From positions 1 to 64,000 of IMG/VR virus record IMGVR_UViG_3300027734_000046: 64,000 nt of DNA. One strand, written 5' to 3'. This DNA is from a virus. The notes beneath the pieces were generated by a model. The model was not told the DNA's origin and ran no database searches. It saw only the letters and a list, made by a program, of their open reading frames with translations. This document shows positions 8,467-17,220 of the stretch, in pieces; the stretch's first letter is position 1; the number at the start of each line of letters is the position of its first letter. The translations under genes were made by a program, and so were the position numbers.

Positions 8467-8661
8467 TTAAGTTAATAATTGTCTTCCGTCTTCTGTTATT
8501 ATCTTTTTGTTGATTCTTTCTAAAATGCTTTTATCATTTTTGATAATGCAAACACCTGAGCTGCAATCCATTTCTTGATTTGACTCGTCTAGTGTTGGTT
8601 TTTCACCTAAAAAACTATCCATAGCTTTTTTAAGGTTTTTTTCATTAGTTTCGTTATACAT
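8467..8661 (-). CDS. Small hypothetical protein (64 residues)
   Basis: Not recognised. It encodes 64 residues with a helical N-terminal half (MYNETNEKNLKKAMDSFLGE) and two cysteines in SSGVC and MDCSS. The C-terminus holds the segment KKIITEDGRQLL, which resembles short K-I-I-x-T-E segments near the ends of other proteins in this window. A late-type element lies 31 bases upstream of the ATG. The downstream acidic-repeat gene begins 1 base after its stop, so the pair forms a late transcription unit closed by the terminator at 7593-7624. Confidence 0.6.
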   Translation of the reverse strand: MYNETNEKNLKKAMDSFLGEKPTLDESNQEMDCSSGVCIIKNDKSILERINKKIITEDGRQLLT

Positions 8662-8692
8662 AAAATTTATTTTTTTGTAAATTATTATACTA

Positions 8693-8700
8693 ATAAATAT
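8693..8700 (-). promoter_or_regulatory. Putative late promoter element of the 64-residue gene
   Basis: Sense-strand ATATTTAT, 31 bases upstream of the ATG at 8659-8661, in the gap after the next gene upstream. Confidence 0.55.
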
Positions 8701-8710
8701 CTTAAATTAA

Positions 8711-9112
8711 TTAAAAAACTCGTTTTAAATCCAAAAGTACCAATTCTTTCTTATCTATCAGTATCATTTTGTCTTGATACTCAGACCAATCTACTTGATA
8801 CGACTTGTAATCTATATTACCAATGTCATCACCAAATTTAGATTCGATAAGTTTGTTTAGGGCATTTATAGTGTAAAACGCTGTACCTTTTTTGTGGACG
8901 ATTATGGCGTTAGGAAAGAAATTTTTAAGGTCTATTTTTTTACCCTCAGGTAATAATAATTTAAAAGTTAGTATGATTTTTGAGTCGTCATTTATATTAT
9001 TATAACAGAAGACTTTATCTTTTGTTACATTAAATTTTGTATCTAAATAATTTAGAAACCAATCTAATCGTTCTGGAAATATAAAGGACGCTAATAATAT
9101 TGATTTATTCAT
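8711..9112 (-). CDS. Hypothetical protein (133 residues)
   Basis: Not recognised. The 133-residue protein is rich in Lys, Leu and Ile. It has a likely mixed alpha/beta fold, no signal peptide and no known motif. Its start overlaps the end of the preceding gene by 8 bases, so the two are translationally coupled. Both probably belong to the transcription unit started by the host-type promoter at 9706-9735. It is probably an early accessory protein; no function is proposed. Confidence 0.6.
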   Translation of the reverse strand: MNKSILLASFIFPERLDWFLNYLDTKFNVTKDKVFCYNNINDDSKIILTFKLLLPEGKKIDLKNFFPNAIIVHKKGTAFYTINALNKLIESKFGDDIGNIDYKSYQVDWSEYQDKMILIDKKELVLLDLKRVF

Positions 9113-9701
9113 TTTCTATAGAGTATAAGTATGGAATGTACTTGACCTGATTATCAAGGTTTTCAATTCTAGTTTTATACTCAATAAATATCATATTTTT
9201 TTCTAAAAACACTTTACTTTTATTCTTTATTTTCAATAAGAATTTTTCAACATTCAAACCAATAAACTCAATAAGTTCTAAATCAAAACCAAATATAAAA
9301 TTATCAAAATATGTATATACCATTCTATCATGTCTATACGATATGATGTTGTTTGTTTTGTTAATCTTTTTTAATAGTTTTATGATTGTTTTTCTATCAA
9401 ATATAATTGGGTCGATGAATGTGTATTTGATATCTTTGGTAAGTTGTTTGTAAACTCTTTCAACAAAATTGTATATGTCTTCTTCGTGTAGTTCTCTTCT
9501 TTCGGTTTTTTTAAATGTCCAATATAGATTGTCGGATAATTTTCTATCTATGATGTCGTAGTCTGGATAATGTTTCTTGATGTAATCCCATCCAATGATT
9601 AACGTGGGTAATCCCTGAACCGTTAGGTCCAAGGATTTAACCACATTAAAATCACAAGAAACATTTACATTAGCAACTGAAACAATATTCGCTATAAGCA
9701 T
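9105..9701 (-). CDS. Hypothetical protein (198 residues), possibly from a leaderless mRNA
   Basis: Not recognised. The 198-residue protein starts MLIANIVSVANVNVS and contains GLPTLIIGWDYIKKHYPDY near residues 30-48, then a Lys/Ile-rich helical half. There is no visible catalytic motif. The chosen ATG at 9699-9701 is the first in the frame and lies only 4 bases after the -7 box of a host-type promoter. If both are right, the mRNA would have almost no leader. It overlaps the downstream 133-residue gene by 8 bases. Promoter class suggests early or middle expression, unlike the structural genes that follow. Confidence 0.62.
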   Translation of the reverse strand: MLIANIVSVANVNVSCDFNVVKSLDLTVQGLPTLIIGWDYIKKHYPDYDIIDRKLSDNLYWTFKKTERRELHEEDIYNFVERVYKQLTKDIKYTFIDPIIFDRKTIIKLLKKINKTNNIISYRHDRMVYTYFDNFIFGFDLELIEFIGLNVEKFLLKIKNKSKVFLEKNMIFIEYKTRIENLDNQVKYIPYLYSIENE

Positions 9702-9705
9702 AACG

Positions 9706-9735
9706 CAAATATACGAAAAGTATTTTAAAAGTCAA
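9706..9735 (-). promoter_or_regulatory. Bacteroidota-type promoter of the 198- and 133-residue genes
   Basis: TTG (9735-9733), 19 bases, TATATTTG (9713-9706) on the minus strand. It sits between the stop of the large hub gene on its low-coordinate side and the ATG at 9701. Confidence 0.78.
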
Positions 9736-9737
9736 AA

Positions 9738-12700
9738 TTATCCAATAAGTGATTTAATTTCATTTGCCAGTACAGGATAGTGTAACTTGTAAGGGCCAGT
9801 ACAATTATGTGCTTCACCGTCTGATGCTGAATAACCAACACCTTGATTTAAAACTGTAACATTTGGTTGACCATTTAATACAGAATAATATGATATGACG
9901 TCAGTGTTATCATAAGTTGTTGTACCGTTTAATTTTGTACCGTATATTTTATTTATATCCCCATTAGGTTTATATTTTATATTTCCTATCCAACCACCAC
10001 TTCCTCTGACAAATAGGTATTTTGCACTTGGAAATACTCTTCTAAGTTCTGTTAGTACTTTTAGTAAATTGTTTGAATTTTGAAATCCATCATTAGTACC
10101 TATTGATACTACAACATTTTCTACCCCAGTGCTTACTGGATATTTTTTAAGTGCACCTATTAACCATGTAGTGTCTTTTCCACCAAAATATAATGATGCA
10201 TCACCTTGGGTTGGTGAAATTCTTCTTGCGGAAGAGCCTGCGGTTATTAAAATATTTTCTAAACAAAATAACAATGAATCACCAACTAAAATGTTTTTTA
10301 AGGTTGTTGGTGTGTTGGTTGAAGTTGGTTGTGTTGATGAATTTAATGCTTGTGGGTTATAACCGCTTATTTTTTTAAATAATTTGAAATTATCTATCCC
10401 TACTTTAACAAATCCCTCTGTCATTATATCTGCATCATATTCATCATAATTTAGGTATCCACTTTTACCCTTAAACGACCTTGTTATATATGGTTTATAT
10501 ACGTCATATTTTTTTCCCATTTGGAACATGCCAGCATATCCACTATTTGGGTCTGTATATGTTTGTAACCCATTTTCCTGCATCCCCATTGTAATGATAT
10601 TGTCAAGCGAAAAACCTTCATTTGGTTGTTCGTATTTTTTAAATATATCTTTAAGTCTTGAATATGGTCTACCCAAGTCATCCTTCGCACTACCATTGAT
10701 TCGTGTTTGTGCCTCTGCTGCTTTTATTGGAAGTTGTTTAGTCCACACGTTAAGAAATCCATTGGCTAATTTTTTAGGGTCTGACCTATATAGTGTTGAA
10801 ATGTCTGATTTTTTAACACCGTTATCTGCGACTAATGTACCTGGCCAATTGTCTGTGAAAAAATCAGTATTTACGTTGCTTTGATACGATGCTTGGGTAC
10901 CACTAGCAACTTTGTAATGTTGAGATGCGCCATCAGGACCTTGTTGCCATGAAAAATATATCCAAAGTAAATCTGATGTTGATAATTCATAATTTGCTGT
11001 TCCTTTAACGGTAATAAAATCACAACCGCTATAAACAGCTTCTTTTCCATCTGGTTCTTTAGGATTTTTTACAACTGGGTCATATTGTGCGTTTGCTGGT
11101 ATTGTTACGGTATTTTTTGGATTATTGACATATTTTGGTTCTTTCGTCTGCCATAGACATATTGCTGATGTTCCGTGGTATTCAAAATGCCAAAACTCTT
11201 CGACACCGCTACCATCTCTTAAGCTGGTTGGCATCCAGAATCCATATCTCCAGCAATTTTCTAAAAACCATTTTAGTGATATGTTTATATTTTGGTCAAA
11301 ACCTCTTTTTAAATTATCCGCACTAGTTGATATTTGTAATGCATTACCATCAGCATCTATTGTTTGTAAATCAACAGCCAACCCCCATCCATGATAAGAA
11401 GTTCCAACAGCAGCAACAGCACCAGGGGGTTTTTTATTTTTTATATTATCTCTTACTAAATTTGTTTGTTTTGTTGCGTTACGATATAGGCTAGTAATAG
11501 TGATATAGTTTCCATCGCTAAATGTTTTATAATTATTTTGTTTTGCGTGTGTAACAAAATCAGTTAACATTTTTTCTAACGCATTTGCAGCTTCTGTTAT
11601 TAATGACTCGTTAAGTTCGTTTTCGTTGTCTGGGGCTGGAGCTTCTACCTGTGTACCAGCTTTTTGATTACCAACACCGTTAGGTGCAACAACTTTTTTC
11701 ATTGTTATTTGATTGTTTGTTTGAGTCAAATACGCATTTTTGCCATCATTTCTAAATATTGTTGCTGCAATAGGTGCTAATAGTTGAGTTGGGGTATACG
11801 TTACTGTACTACCAGCTGTTGCCGCTCCAATTTTTTGGCCAGATATCAATGAAGAATAAAGCGTCGCTTTATCTATCAATGGTGTTTTTGCTATTCTAAT
11901 TCTTGTACCAGTAAATACGGTTGTCATATTATTTGGCACAATGCTATGAGTAACCTTTGTGATTAAATAAGCACCATGAAACATTGGTATGTTATCCAAT
12001 TGAAAATACATCATTGGTTGAATCATTGCATCGCCAAGCATTTCAACTTCAGCTTTATAGCTTCTTACAGAATAAACATTGTATAGGTTTTGACCAACAT
12101 ATGACTGGTTTGCCGAACTTAGTGAGTTTGATATTGCGTCTGTTATTGCTAATGATTCGGCCGTTTCATTAAATTCTGATTGGTCAAGCCTGATATCCTT
12201 AAATATGTTTTGATTTTGTTGTCCGTATTTAACAATAAATGCAGATGCAAAATCCTCCCAACTGGCTTTTTCTTCTGAAAAATCTTTAGGCCATGTTTTA
12301 TCGTTTGTTATATCAAAACCATCGTTTGGATATTCCGAATCTGGACCGAAATCTAGCTTGGTTGATGTTTGCCCAACATATACGCAAACAAACGATGGGC
12401 CAGTTGCTGTTTCTTTTTGTGCCATATAATAAGGGTATGGTTCAAAAATGGAATGCAATTCTTTGGGGTCGTTAAAGTTAATAAAATTTGGTAATGCAAT
12501 AAATTCAAAATTATTATCTGTTAATATTCTACCAAATAAATCATAAATGCTAGAATCAGGACTCTCATACAGTTGATGCGTTACCATTACTGGATGTATT
12601 TGAAATTGTTTGCTAATATCTTCAAATGACCTACTGACAAATCTAAAACTATCAATAAGGTTTAATCCAGCAGGTGTTCCTTTACCGTATTCGGTATTTA

Positions 12701-15700
12701 TGGCTGTATCGCCAGCTAATCTATATGGTTCATTTGTTCCTTTAGAACAACATTGAAATAATATATCATTAAATGGTCTTGGGCTACCACCGACACCAGC
12801 AATCCATTTATCATATATTTTTTTACACGTTCTGTATATCTCTAATTTAATTTTTTCGTTTTCGCCTGGTGATACAATTGTTTTCTGGTCGTCAGTAACT
12901 TTGGCTATTAATGCTTGATTAATAGTATCGATATATTTTGCAAATTTTGATTTAAGAAATTTAGGTGTTGGGTTTGTATCTTTTATACCATTTGACCATA
13001 TAAATACTGAGTTATTTTCAATATATTTATGTGAAAAAAGTAATTCTTTTAATTTTTTTTCTGCTGGACCATTTAGTTTATATTCAATAAATAAATTATA
13101 ATCAAATTTACCTAGTGTTGGTAATGCGTAAATATATGTCATAACTGAATAGTTATCCTCTAGTTTACCAATATTTAATTTATTACCATATAGTTCGTTC
13201 ATTTTGGCAAGCGTGTTAACGGTTATCTCGGTGTATGTACCATTAACGTCATATTCTTCCAAAGATTTTGCATCAGTTTTAACAACTGTGCTACTTCTTA
13301 ATATGTCCCATTGTGCTTTCCACTGGCTATCGCCAAAAAATGCTGTTCCGTCCCCTTTGGTTATATCCAAAAGTGGTATGATATCATTTGTAAACTCTTC
13401 TTTAACAAATGTATCAAATTCACTAACAAATAAATCTTGAACTTTTGGTGGTAGTGCTAAAATTTCTGGGTCGATTTTTTCATAAGACATACCAAGTCTA
13501 TCACAAAAAAACATTGAAAAATTGCTTTGGTTATCATTTAAAGCATCGTTACCAGTTGCAACTTGTAATCCAAAAATATTTAAATTTGTTTTAGACGTTT
13601 CAAATGAAATAACCTCTGGATAAGCTTTTAAATATTCGTCATTTTTTGGATAATCGTCGTCATTTGTACTAAACCCAGGTATTAAAGATTCGTTACCTAT
13701 TTTAAACGTTACTGGTATTTTTCCAGCTAACCCTTCTCTGTATCTCCAAATTAAAGAGCCTATAAATGCTGGCCATAATTTTGGAACTTTAACAAATCCA
13801 TTTCTTATAGCAAATGTATTAAAAATTTCTTTTTGTTTAAAAATACCAACATCATCTGTTATACTCAATATTCCAGTAGACCTTGATGATTTTCCAACTA
13901 GTCCTTTCCAAGGAAAACAATGTAAAAATAAAAAAGCTTTTGGATAAACGCTTGTTTGTGCGTTATATAACCTACTACCAAACAATGAAAAGTTAAAAGA
14001 ATATTTCCTAGTCTGTGCAGCAAAATTAAAAAATGGAAAAGAAACTTGGTCTTGTGTTGTTTCGTTTGAAAACAATGTTATATTTTTACCAACTGATTCG
14101 TGGTTATTTGAAAGTACATTATATCTTTCTCCTGGTATAAAAGTATCAATATATTCACTTGTTGTTATATTTTCAAATGTATAAGCGGCAAAAGCACCAC
14201 CAGAAAAAGTTAAATCAAGAGGCGTTTCACTATTAATTCTTCGTGTTGATAACCCATTTTGAATTCCTTCCCAACCATTTTCAATTAGCGGATTATCATA
14301 AAAAATACTATGATAACCTAACTGACCAGCACCATATTCAGATTTTGAGGAGTAATCGACCGATGAGTATTCTTGGACGCCATACTTACCATTACTAAGA
14401 AAAAAATCAGCATCTACTGGTGAAGTTAAATCGTTAGACAATAAGTCGTATTTAAAAATACTTGGACCCCTAGCAAGAGGTGGTTGCGTCGTTATACTAT
14501 CGTAATCATCGGCGCCAATAATACTAATATATTTTGCGGTATCTGCAGATTCGGCGTTATCATCGTATTTTACACTCCCAGACCTATTTGATAATTTAAA
14601 ATCAGAATAATTACCATAGTAAGGGTTTGTTATACTGTTAAAACCTTTATCAGCAGGTATTTCGTATCTATTAAAAGGAGTACTTCCTTTAAATGGTATT
14701 TCAATATATTTATAATCCCAATGTTCAATATTATTATATGTGGATGCTGATAGTAGATTTTTTTCTGTACCATTAACAATACCTTTTACTGCAGAATATT
14801 TATCAACTGTATTGTAATTGCTAGTTAATGCTGGTAAAATAATTTTATTTGTTTTGTATTTTTGAATTATTAACTCCGCTTCAGCCTTTGCAAATGATTC
14901 TATTTCTTTATCATCAATTAAGTTGCTAGGTTGCCAACCTAATACACCAGCAGCTCTTAAAACAATAAGTCTGGCAATATCATCTTGATTTGCGCTGTCT
15001 GGTAATCTATCGTATGGAGTTTTATCTGGTATTGACCTAATTGAATCAATTGGGCTAAATGCTTGCCAAGCTACAACACCATTTGAGTTTAATTGTACTG
15101 CCTCGTCCTCTTGTATATTTTTAACCATTTGTACGTACAAATCTTCAACGAATTTAACTTCTGGTACTAGAAGTGGGTTTTCAAGAACACCCGCAGAACC
15201 AAGATATCTTTCCACATCGTTTTCAATGTATTCTGGCCATGGATATATTACAGCGTCATCAGTTTTTTTAATATCTAATCTTTGATTGTCAAGAGATTGT
15301 GATTTGAATTTTTTTAATTCATCAATTCTAGTTGTTTCTAGATACCTTGAAGAAACCTTAAACATTAGTTCTAGGAATATTTCAATATGTGCTGTAAACA
15401 TTTTAAAAATATTCCTTATATTTGGTTCAAATGTTAACTTGCTTTCAATTGCATCTGCAATATCTAAAGCTAATGAGTCTGTAAAATCTTTTTGAGCTTT
15501 TTCTAATTCTGTTCTAGCATCTTGTATATATTGTCTAGTTTCTGTAACATCGCGTACTATAATATATGCCTCACTAGGTGATACCGTTTTTGGTAATGCA
15601 TTTTGAAATCTTTTTACAATACCACTAATTACTTCATTATTGGTACCGTCTATTAAATCTTCATAACTTTCTTTTATATTATCAATCATGTCGGCGTTAT

Positions 15701-16859
15701 TAACACCACCAGTTGGGCCAATTAATTCATTTACTTTTGCTATCGCCCCACCAGTAATTTGATTTGTTTCTATTAATTTTGCGCTCAATAAATTGCCAAC
15801 CTTTGTGTTATATGCATCGCGTTTTTTTTTATATTCTTCTCTAAAAGTCTTACCAATTTTATACACATTAGTATTTTTATATGCATCTCCAAAACTAGTT
15901 TCGCCCTCTTTACGTGGGTCTGGAAAAAAAACAATACTAGTTTGATAAGGCTCGGTTGTATCTCCAAGTATTGCCTCGCATATTGTTGGGTTTTTAAGGT
16001 CTCCAATGTAGCTATCTACTAAACCCTCGATAACCGTTAAATCACCCTGTAATTCATTAATTAATGCTACGTTATTTCTATTTACATTTGATGTATTTGC
16101 TAATTGTTCTTCCACTAATTTATCAATGTTATTCATATCTTTCATGAATTGATTGATAGAAATGGTATCTTTACTTTTTAATAAATCAATTCCATCTGGT
16201 GTTCTAACAGCAGCTCTCAGATATCCAAGAATCATATCAGCAAACATCGCATATGTATAACCAACAAAGCTTGCACTAATTTCAAAATTACCAGTTTGTG
16301 AATTAAATTTAGTGTTGCATTTAACCATGTGTAAACAATATACAACAGGTTTACCATAAAACCCTTTGATTTTTAATTCAAATAATGGATAGGGTAATCT
16401 AAATAAAACATTATATATTGATTTTGCACCAGATTGGAAAATTGCTCCACCTCTAACATCAATAAAATCTATATTGACCATTGGTGCATATGATGAGTTG
16501 AACTCTATTTGAATATTAGTAATTCCTAATGCTTCTTCAATTATATTTTCAGTTCCTAAGTCTGTATAGCTAGTGGTTAAAAAATTACCATAACCTGTAC
16601 TTCCGTCTTTTTTACCTTTGATAAAATTTACAATACTAGAACCTTCGCTATTTTTTTTTTGTGTACCGTTTTGAGTATTAATTAATACGCTTCTTGCTTT
16701 TTGTGTTGTAAGCAATTCAACAATAATACATAATTCTTCTGGCGGTACGGACATGTTATAATTTGTATCACCAAAAATACTATCATTATATTGATAACCA
16801 AAATCGTTTGGGTCAACTATGCTGAATCTGCCACTACCTTTTCTATCACCTTTAGCCAT
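9738..16859 (-). CDS. Giant baseplate hub / tail-tip protein with M15 peptidase, lysozyme-like and SGNH hydrolase domains
   Basis: The 2373-residue virion protein is placed in the tail operon. Residues 1 to about 1740 look structural: a baseplate-type N-terminal domain, then long mixed regions. Three cell-envelope domains follow. (1) D-Ala-D-Ala carboxypeptidase-like M15 (about 1745-1895), with SYHGWGLAVDLQ (S-x-H-x-x-G-x-A-x-D) and EFWHFEYHG as zinc and catalytic segments. (2) A lytic transglycosylase/lysozyme-like segment (about 2080-2120), MGMQENGLQTYTDP then GYAGMFQMG. (3) A C-terminal SGNH/GDSL esterase-like domain (about 2185-2373), with GDSL, GTND and a late D-x-x-x-H. Domains 1 and 3 are clear; 2 is weaker. 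They would cut peptidoglycan and deacetylate sugars during injection. It is the last gene of an operon started by the 2174-residue gene. Confidence 0.82.
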   Translation of the reverse strand: MAKGDRKGSGRFSIVDPNDFGYQYNDSIFGDTNYNMSVPPEELCIIVELLTTQKARSVLINTQNGTQKKNSEGSSIVNFIKGKKDGSTGYGNFLTTSYTDLGTENIIEEALGITNIQIEFNSSYAPMVNIDFIDVRGGAIFQSGAKSIYNVLFRLPYPLFELKIKGFYGKPVVYCLHMVKCNTKFNSQTGNFEISASFVGYTYAMFADMILGYLRAAVRTPDGIDLLKSKDTISINQFMKDMNNIDKLVEEQLANTSNVNRNNVALINELQGDLTVIEGLVDSYIGDLKNPTICEAILGDTTEPYQTSIVFFPDPRKEGETSFGDAYKNTNVYKIGKTFREEYKKKRDAYNTKVGNLLSAKLIETNQITGGAIAKVNELIGPTGGVNNADMIDNIKESYEDLIDGTNNEVISGIVKRFQNALPKTVSPSEAYIIVRDVTETRQYIQDARTELEKAQKDFTDSLALDIADAIESKLTFEPNIRNIFKMFTAHIEIFLELMFKVSSRYLETTRIDELKKFKSQSLDNQRLDIKKTDDAVIYPWPEYIENDVERYLGSAGVLENPLLVPEVKFVEDLYVQMVKNIQEDEAVQLNSNGVVAWQAFSPIDSIRSIPDKTPYDRLPDSANQDDIARLIVLRAAGVLGWQPSNLIDDKEIESFAKAEAELIIQKYKTNKIILPALTSNYNTVDKYSAVKGIVNGTEKNLLSASTYNNIEHWDYKYIEIPFKGSTPFNRYEIPADKGFNSITNPYYGNYSDFKLSNRSGSVKYDDNAESADTAKYISIIGADDYDSITTQPPLARGPSIFKYDLLSNDLTSPVDADFFLSNGKYGVQEYSSVDYSSKSEYGAGQLGYHSIFYDNPLIENGWEGIQNGLSTRRINSETPLDLTFSGGAFAAYTFENITTSEYIDTFIPGERYNVLSNNHESVGKNITLFSNETTQDQVSFPFFNFAAQTRKYSFNFSLFGSRLYNAQTSVYPKAFLFLHCFPWKGLVGKSSRSTGILSITDDVGIFKQKEIFNTFAIRNGFVKVPKLWPAFIGSLIWRYREGLAGKIPVTFKIGNESLIPGFSTNDDDYPKNDEYLKAYPEVISFETSKTNLNIFGLQVATGNDALNDNQSNFSMFFCDRLGMSYEKIDPEILALPPKVQDLFVSEFDTFVKEEFTNDIIPLLDITKGDGTAFFGDSQWKAQWDILRSSTVVKTDAKSLEEYDVNGTYTEITVNTLAKMNELYGNKLNIGKLEDNYSVMTYIYALPTLGKFDYNLFIEYKLNGPAEKKLKELLFSHKYIENNSVFIWSNGIKDTNPTPKFLKSKFAKYIDTINQALIAKVTDDQKTIVSPGENEKIKLEIYRTCKKIYDKWIAGVGGSPRPFNDILFQCCSKGTNEPYRLAGDTAINTEYGKGTPAGLNLIDSFRFVSRSFEDISKQFQIHPVMVTHQLYESPDSSIYDLFGRILTDNNFEFIALPNFINFNDPKELHSIFEPYPYYMAQKETATGPSFVCVYVGQTSTKLDFGPDSEYPNDGFDITNDKTWPKDFSEEKASWEDFASAFIVKYGQQNQNIFKDIRLDQSEFNETAESLAITDAISNSLSSANQSYVGQNLYNVYSVRSYKAEVEMLGDAMIQPMMYFQLDNIPMFHGAYLITKVTHSIVPNNMTTVFTGTRIRIAKTPLIDKATLYSSLISGQKIGAATAGSTVTYTPTQLLAPIAATIFRNDGKNAYLTQTNNQITMKKVVAPNGVGNQKAGTQVEAPAPDNENELNESLITEAANALEKMLTDFVTHAKQNNYKTFSDGNYITITSLYRNATKQTNLVRDNIKNKKPPGAVAAVGTSYHGWGLAVDLQTIDADGNALQISTSADNLKRGFDQNINISLKWFLENCWRYGFWMPTSLRDGSGVEEFWHFEYHGTSAICLWQTKEPKYVNNPKNTVTIPANAQYDPVVKNPKEPDGKEAVYSGCDFITVKGTANYELSTSDLLWIYFSWQQGPDGASQHYKVASGTQASYQSNVNTDFFTDNWPGTLVADNGVKKSDISTLYRSDPKKLANGFLNVWTKQLPIKAAEAQTRINGSAKDDLGRPYSRLKDIFKKYEQPNEGFSLDNIITMGMQENGLQTYTDPNSGYAGMFQMGKKYDVYKPYITRSFKGKSGYLNYDEYDADIMTEGFVKVGIDNFKLFKKISGYNPQALNSSTQPTSTNTPTTLKNILVGDSLLFCLENILITAGSSARRISPTQGDASLYFGGKDTTWLIGALKKYPVSTGVENVVVSIGTNDGFQNSNNLLKVLTELRRVFPSAKYLFVRGSGGWIGNIKYKPNGDINKIYGTKLNGTTTYDNTDVISYYSVLNGQPNVTVLNQGVGYSASDGEAHNCTGPYKLHYPVLANEIKSLIG

Positions 16860-16885
16860 GCTGTAAATTGTTTTTTATTCTAAAA

Positions 16886-17206
16886 TTATACCCCATAAAG
16901 TAGTTTATAATTGTTTACTAATTGTATATATCTGCCTATTGCATCTTCAAAAGGAAACGGTACAACGATTATTGTTTGGTCGGGTATTAAAAACTCCAAA
17001 CCCCCAAATTGTGGGTTTGCAGACATTATTAACCAACCAAAGTATGGTGAATTATAATACGCATTGCTTACTTTGTCAAGTCTTGTTTCACCTAATTTAT
17101 ATAATACAGTTTTATCACCGCTTGTTTGGGTCAGCGTAAGGCCAGGTATTGGCTTCATCTTATCGTTACTTCTAAATTCTTCGTATCTATCGAAATATCT
17201 TGGCAT
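16886..17206 (-). CDS. Small baseplate protein, T4 gp53-like / LysM-like
   Basis: The 106-residue protein lies between the two giant baseplate genes, with gaps of 14 and 26 bases. The segment LYKLGETRLDKVSNAYYNSPYFGWLIMSANP lines up by pattern with the T4 gp53 wedge protein, where a similar Asn-x-x-Tyr-x-x-Pro-x-x-x-Trp block occurs. The C-terminal part, FLIPDQTIIVVPFP, resembles a LysM or tail-protein-X ending. Such proteins link wedge and hub and may touch peptidoglycan. The call is by pattern and position, and the family could equally be described as tail protein X-like. Confidence 0.55.
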   Translation of the reverse strand: MPRYFDRYEEFRSNDKMKPIPGLTLTQTSGDKTVLYKLGETRLDKVSNAYYNSPYFGWLIMSANPQFGGLEFLIPDQTIIVVPFPFEDAIGRYIQLVNNYKLLYGV

Positions 17207-17220
17207 ATGTTTTTATTTTT

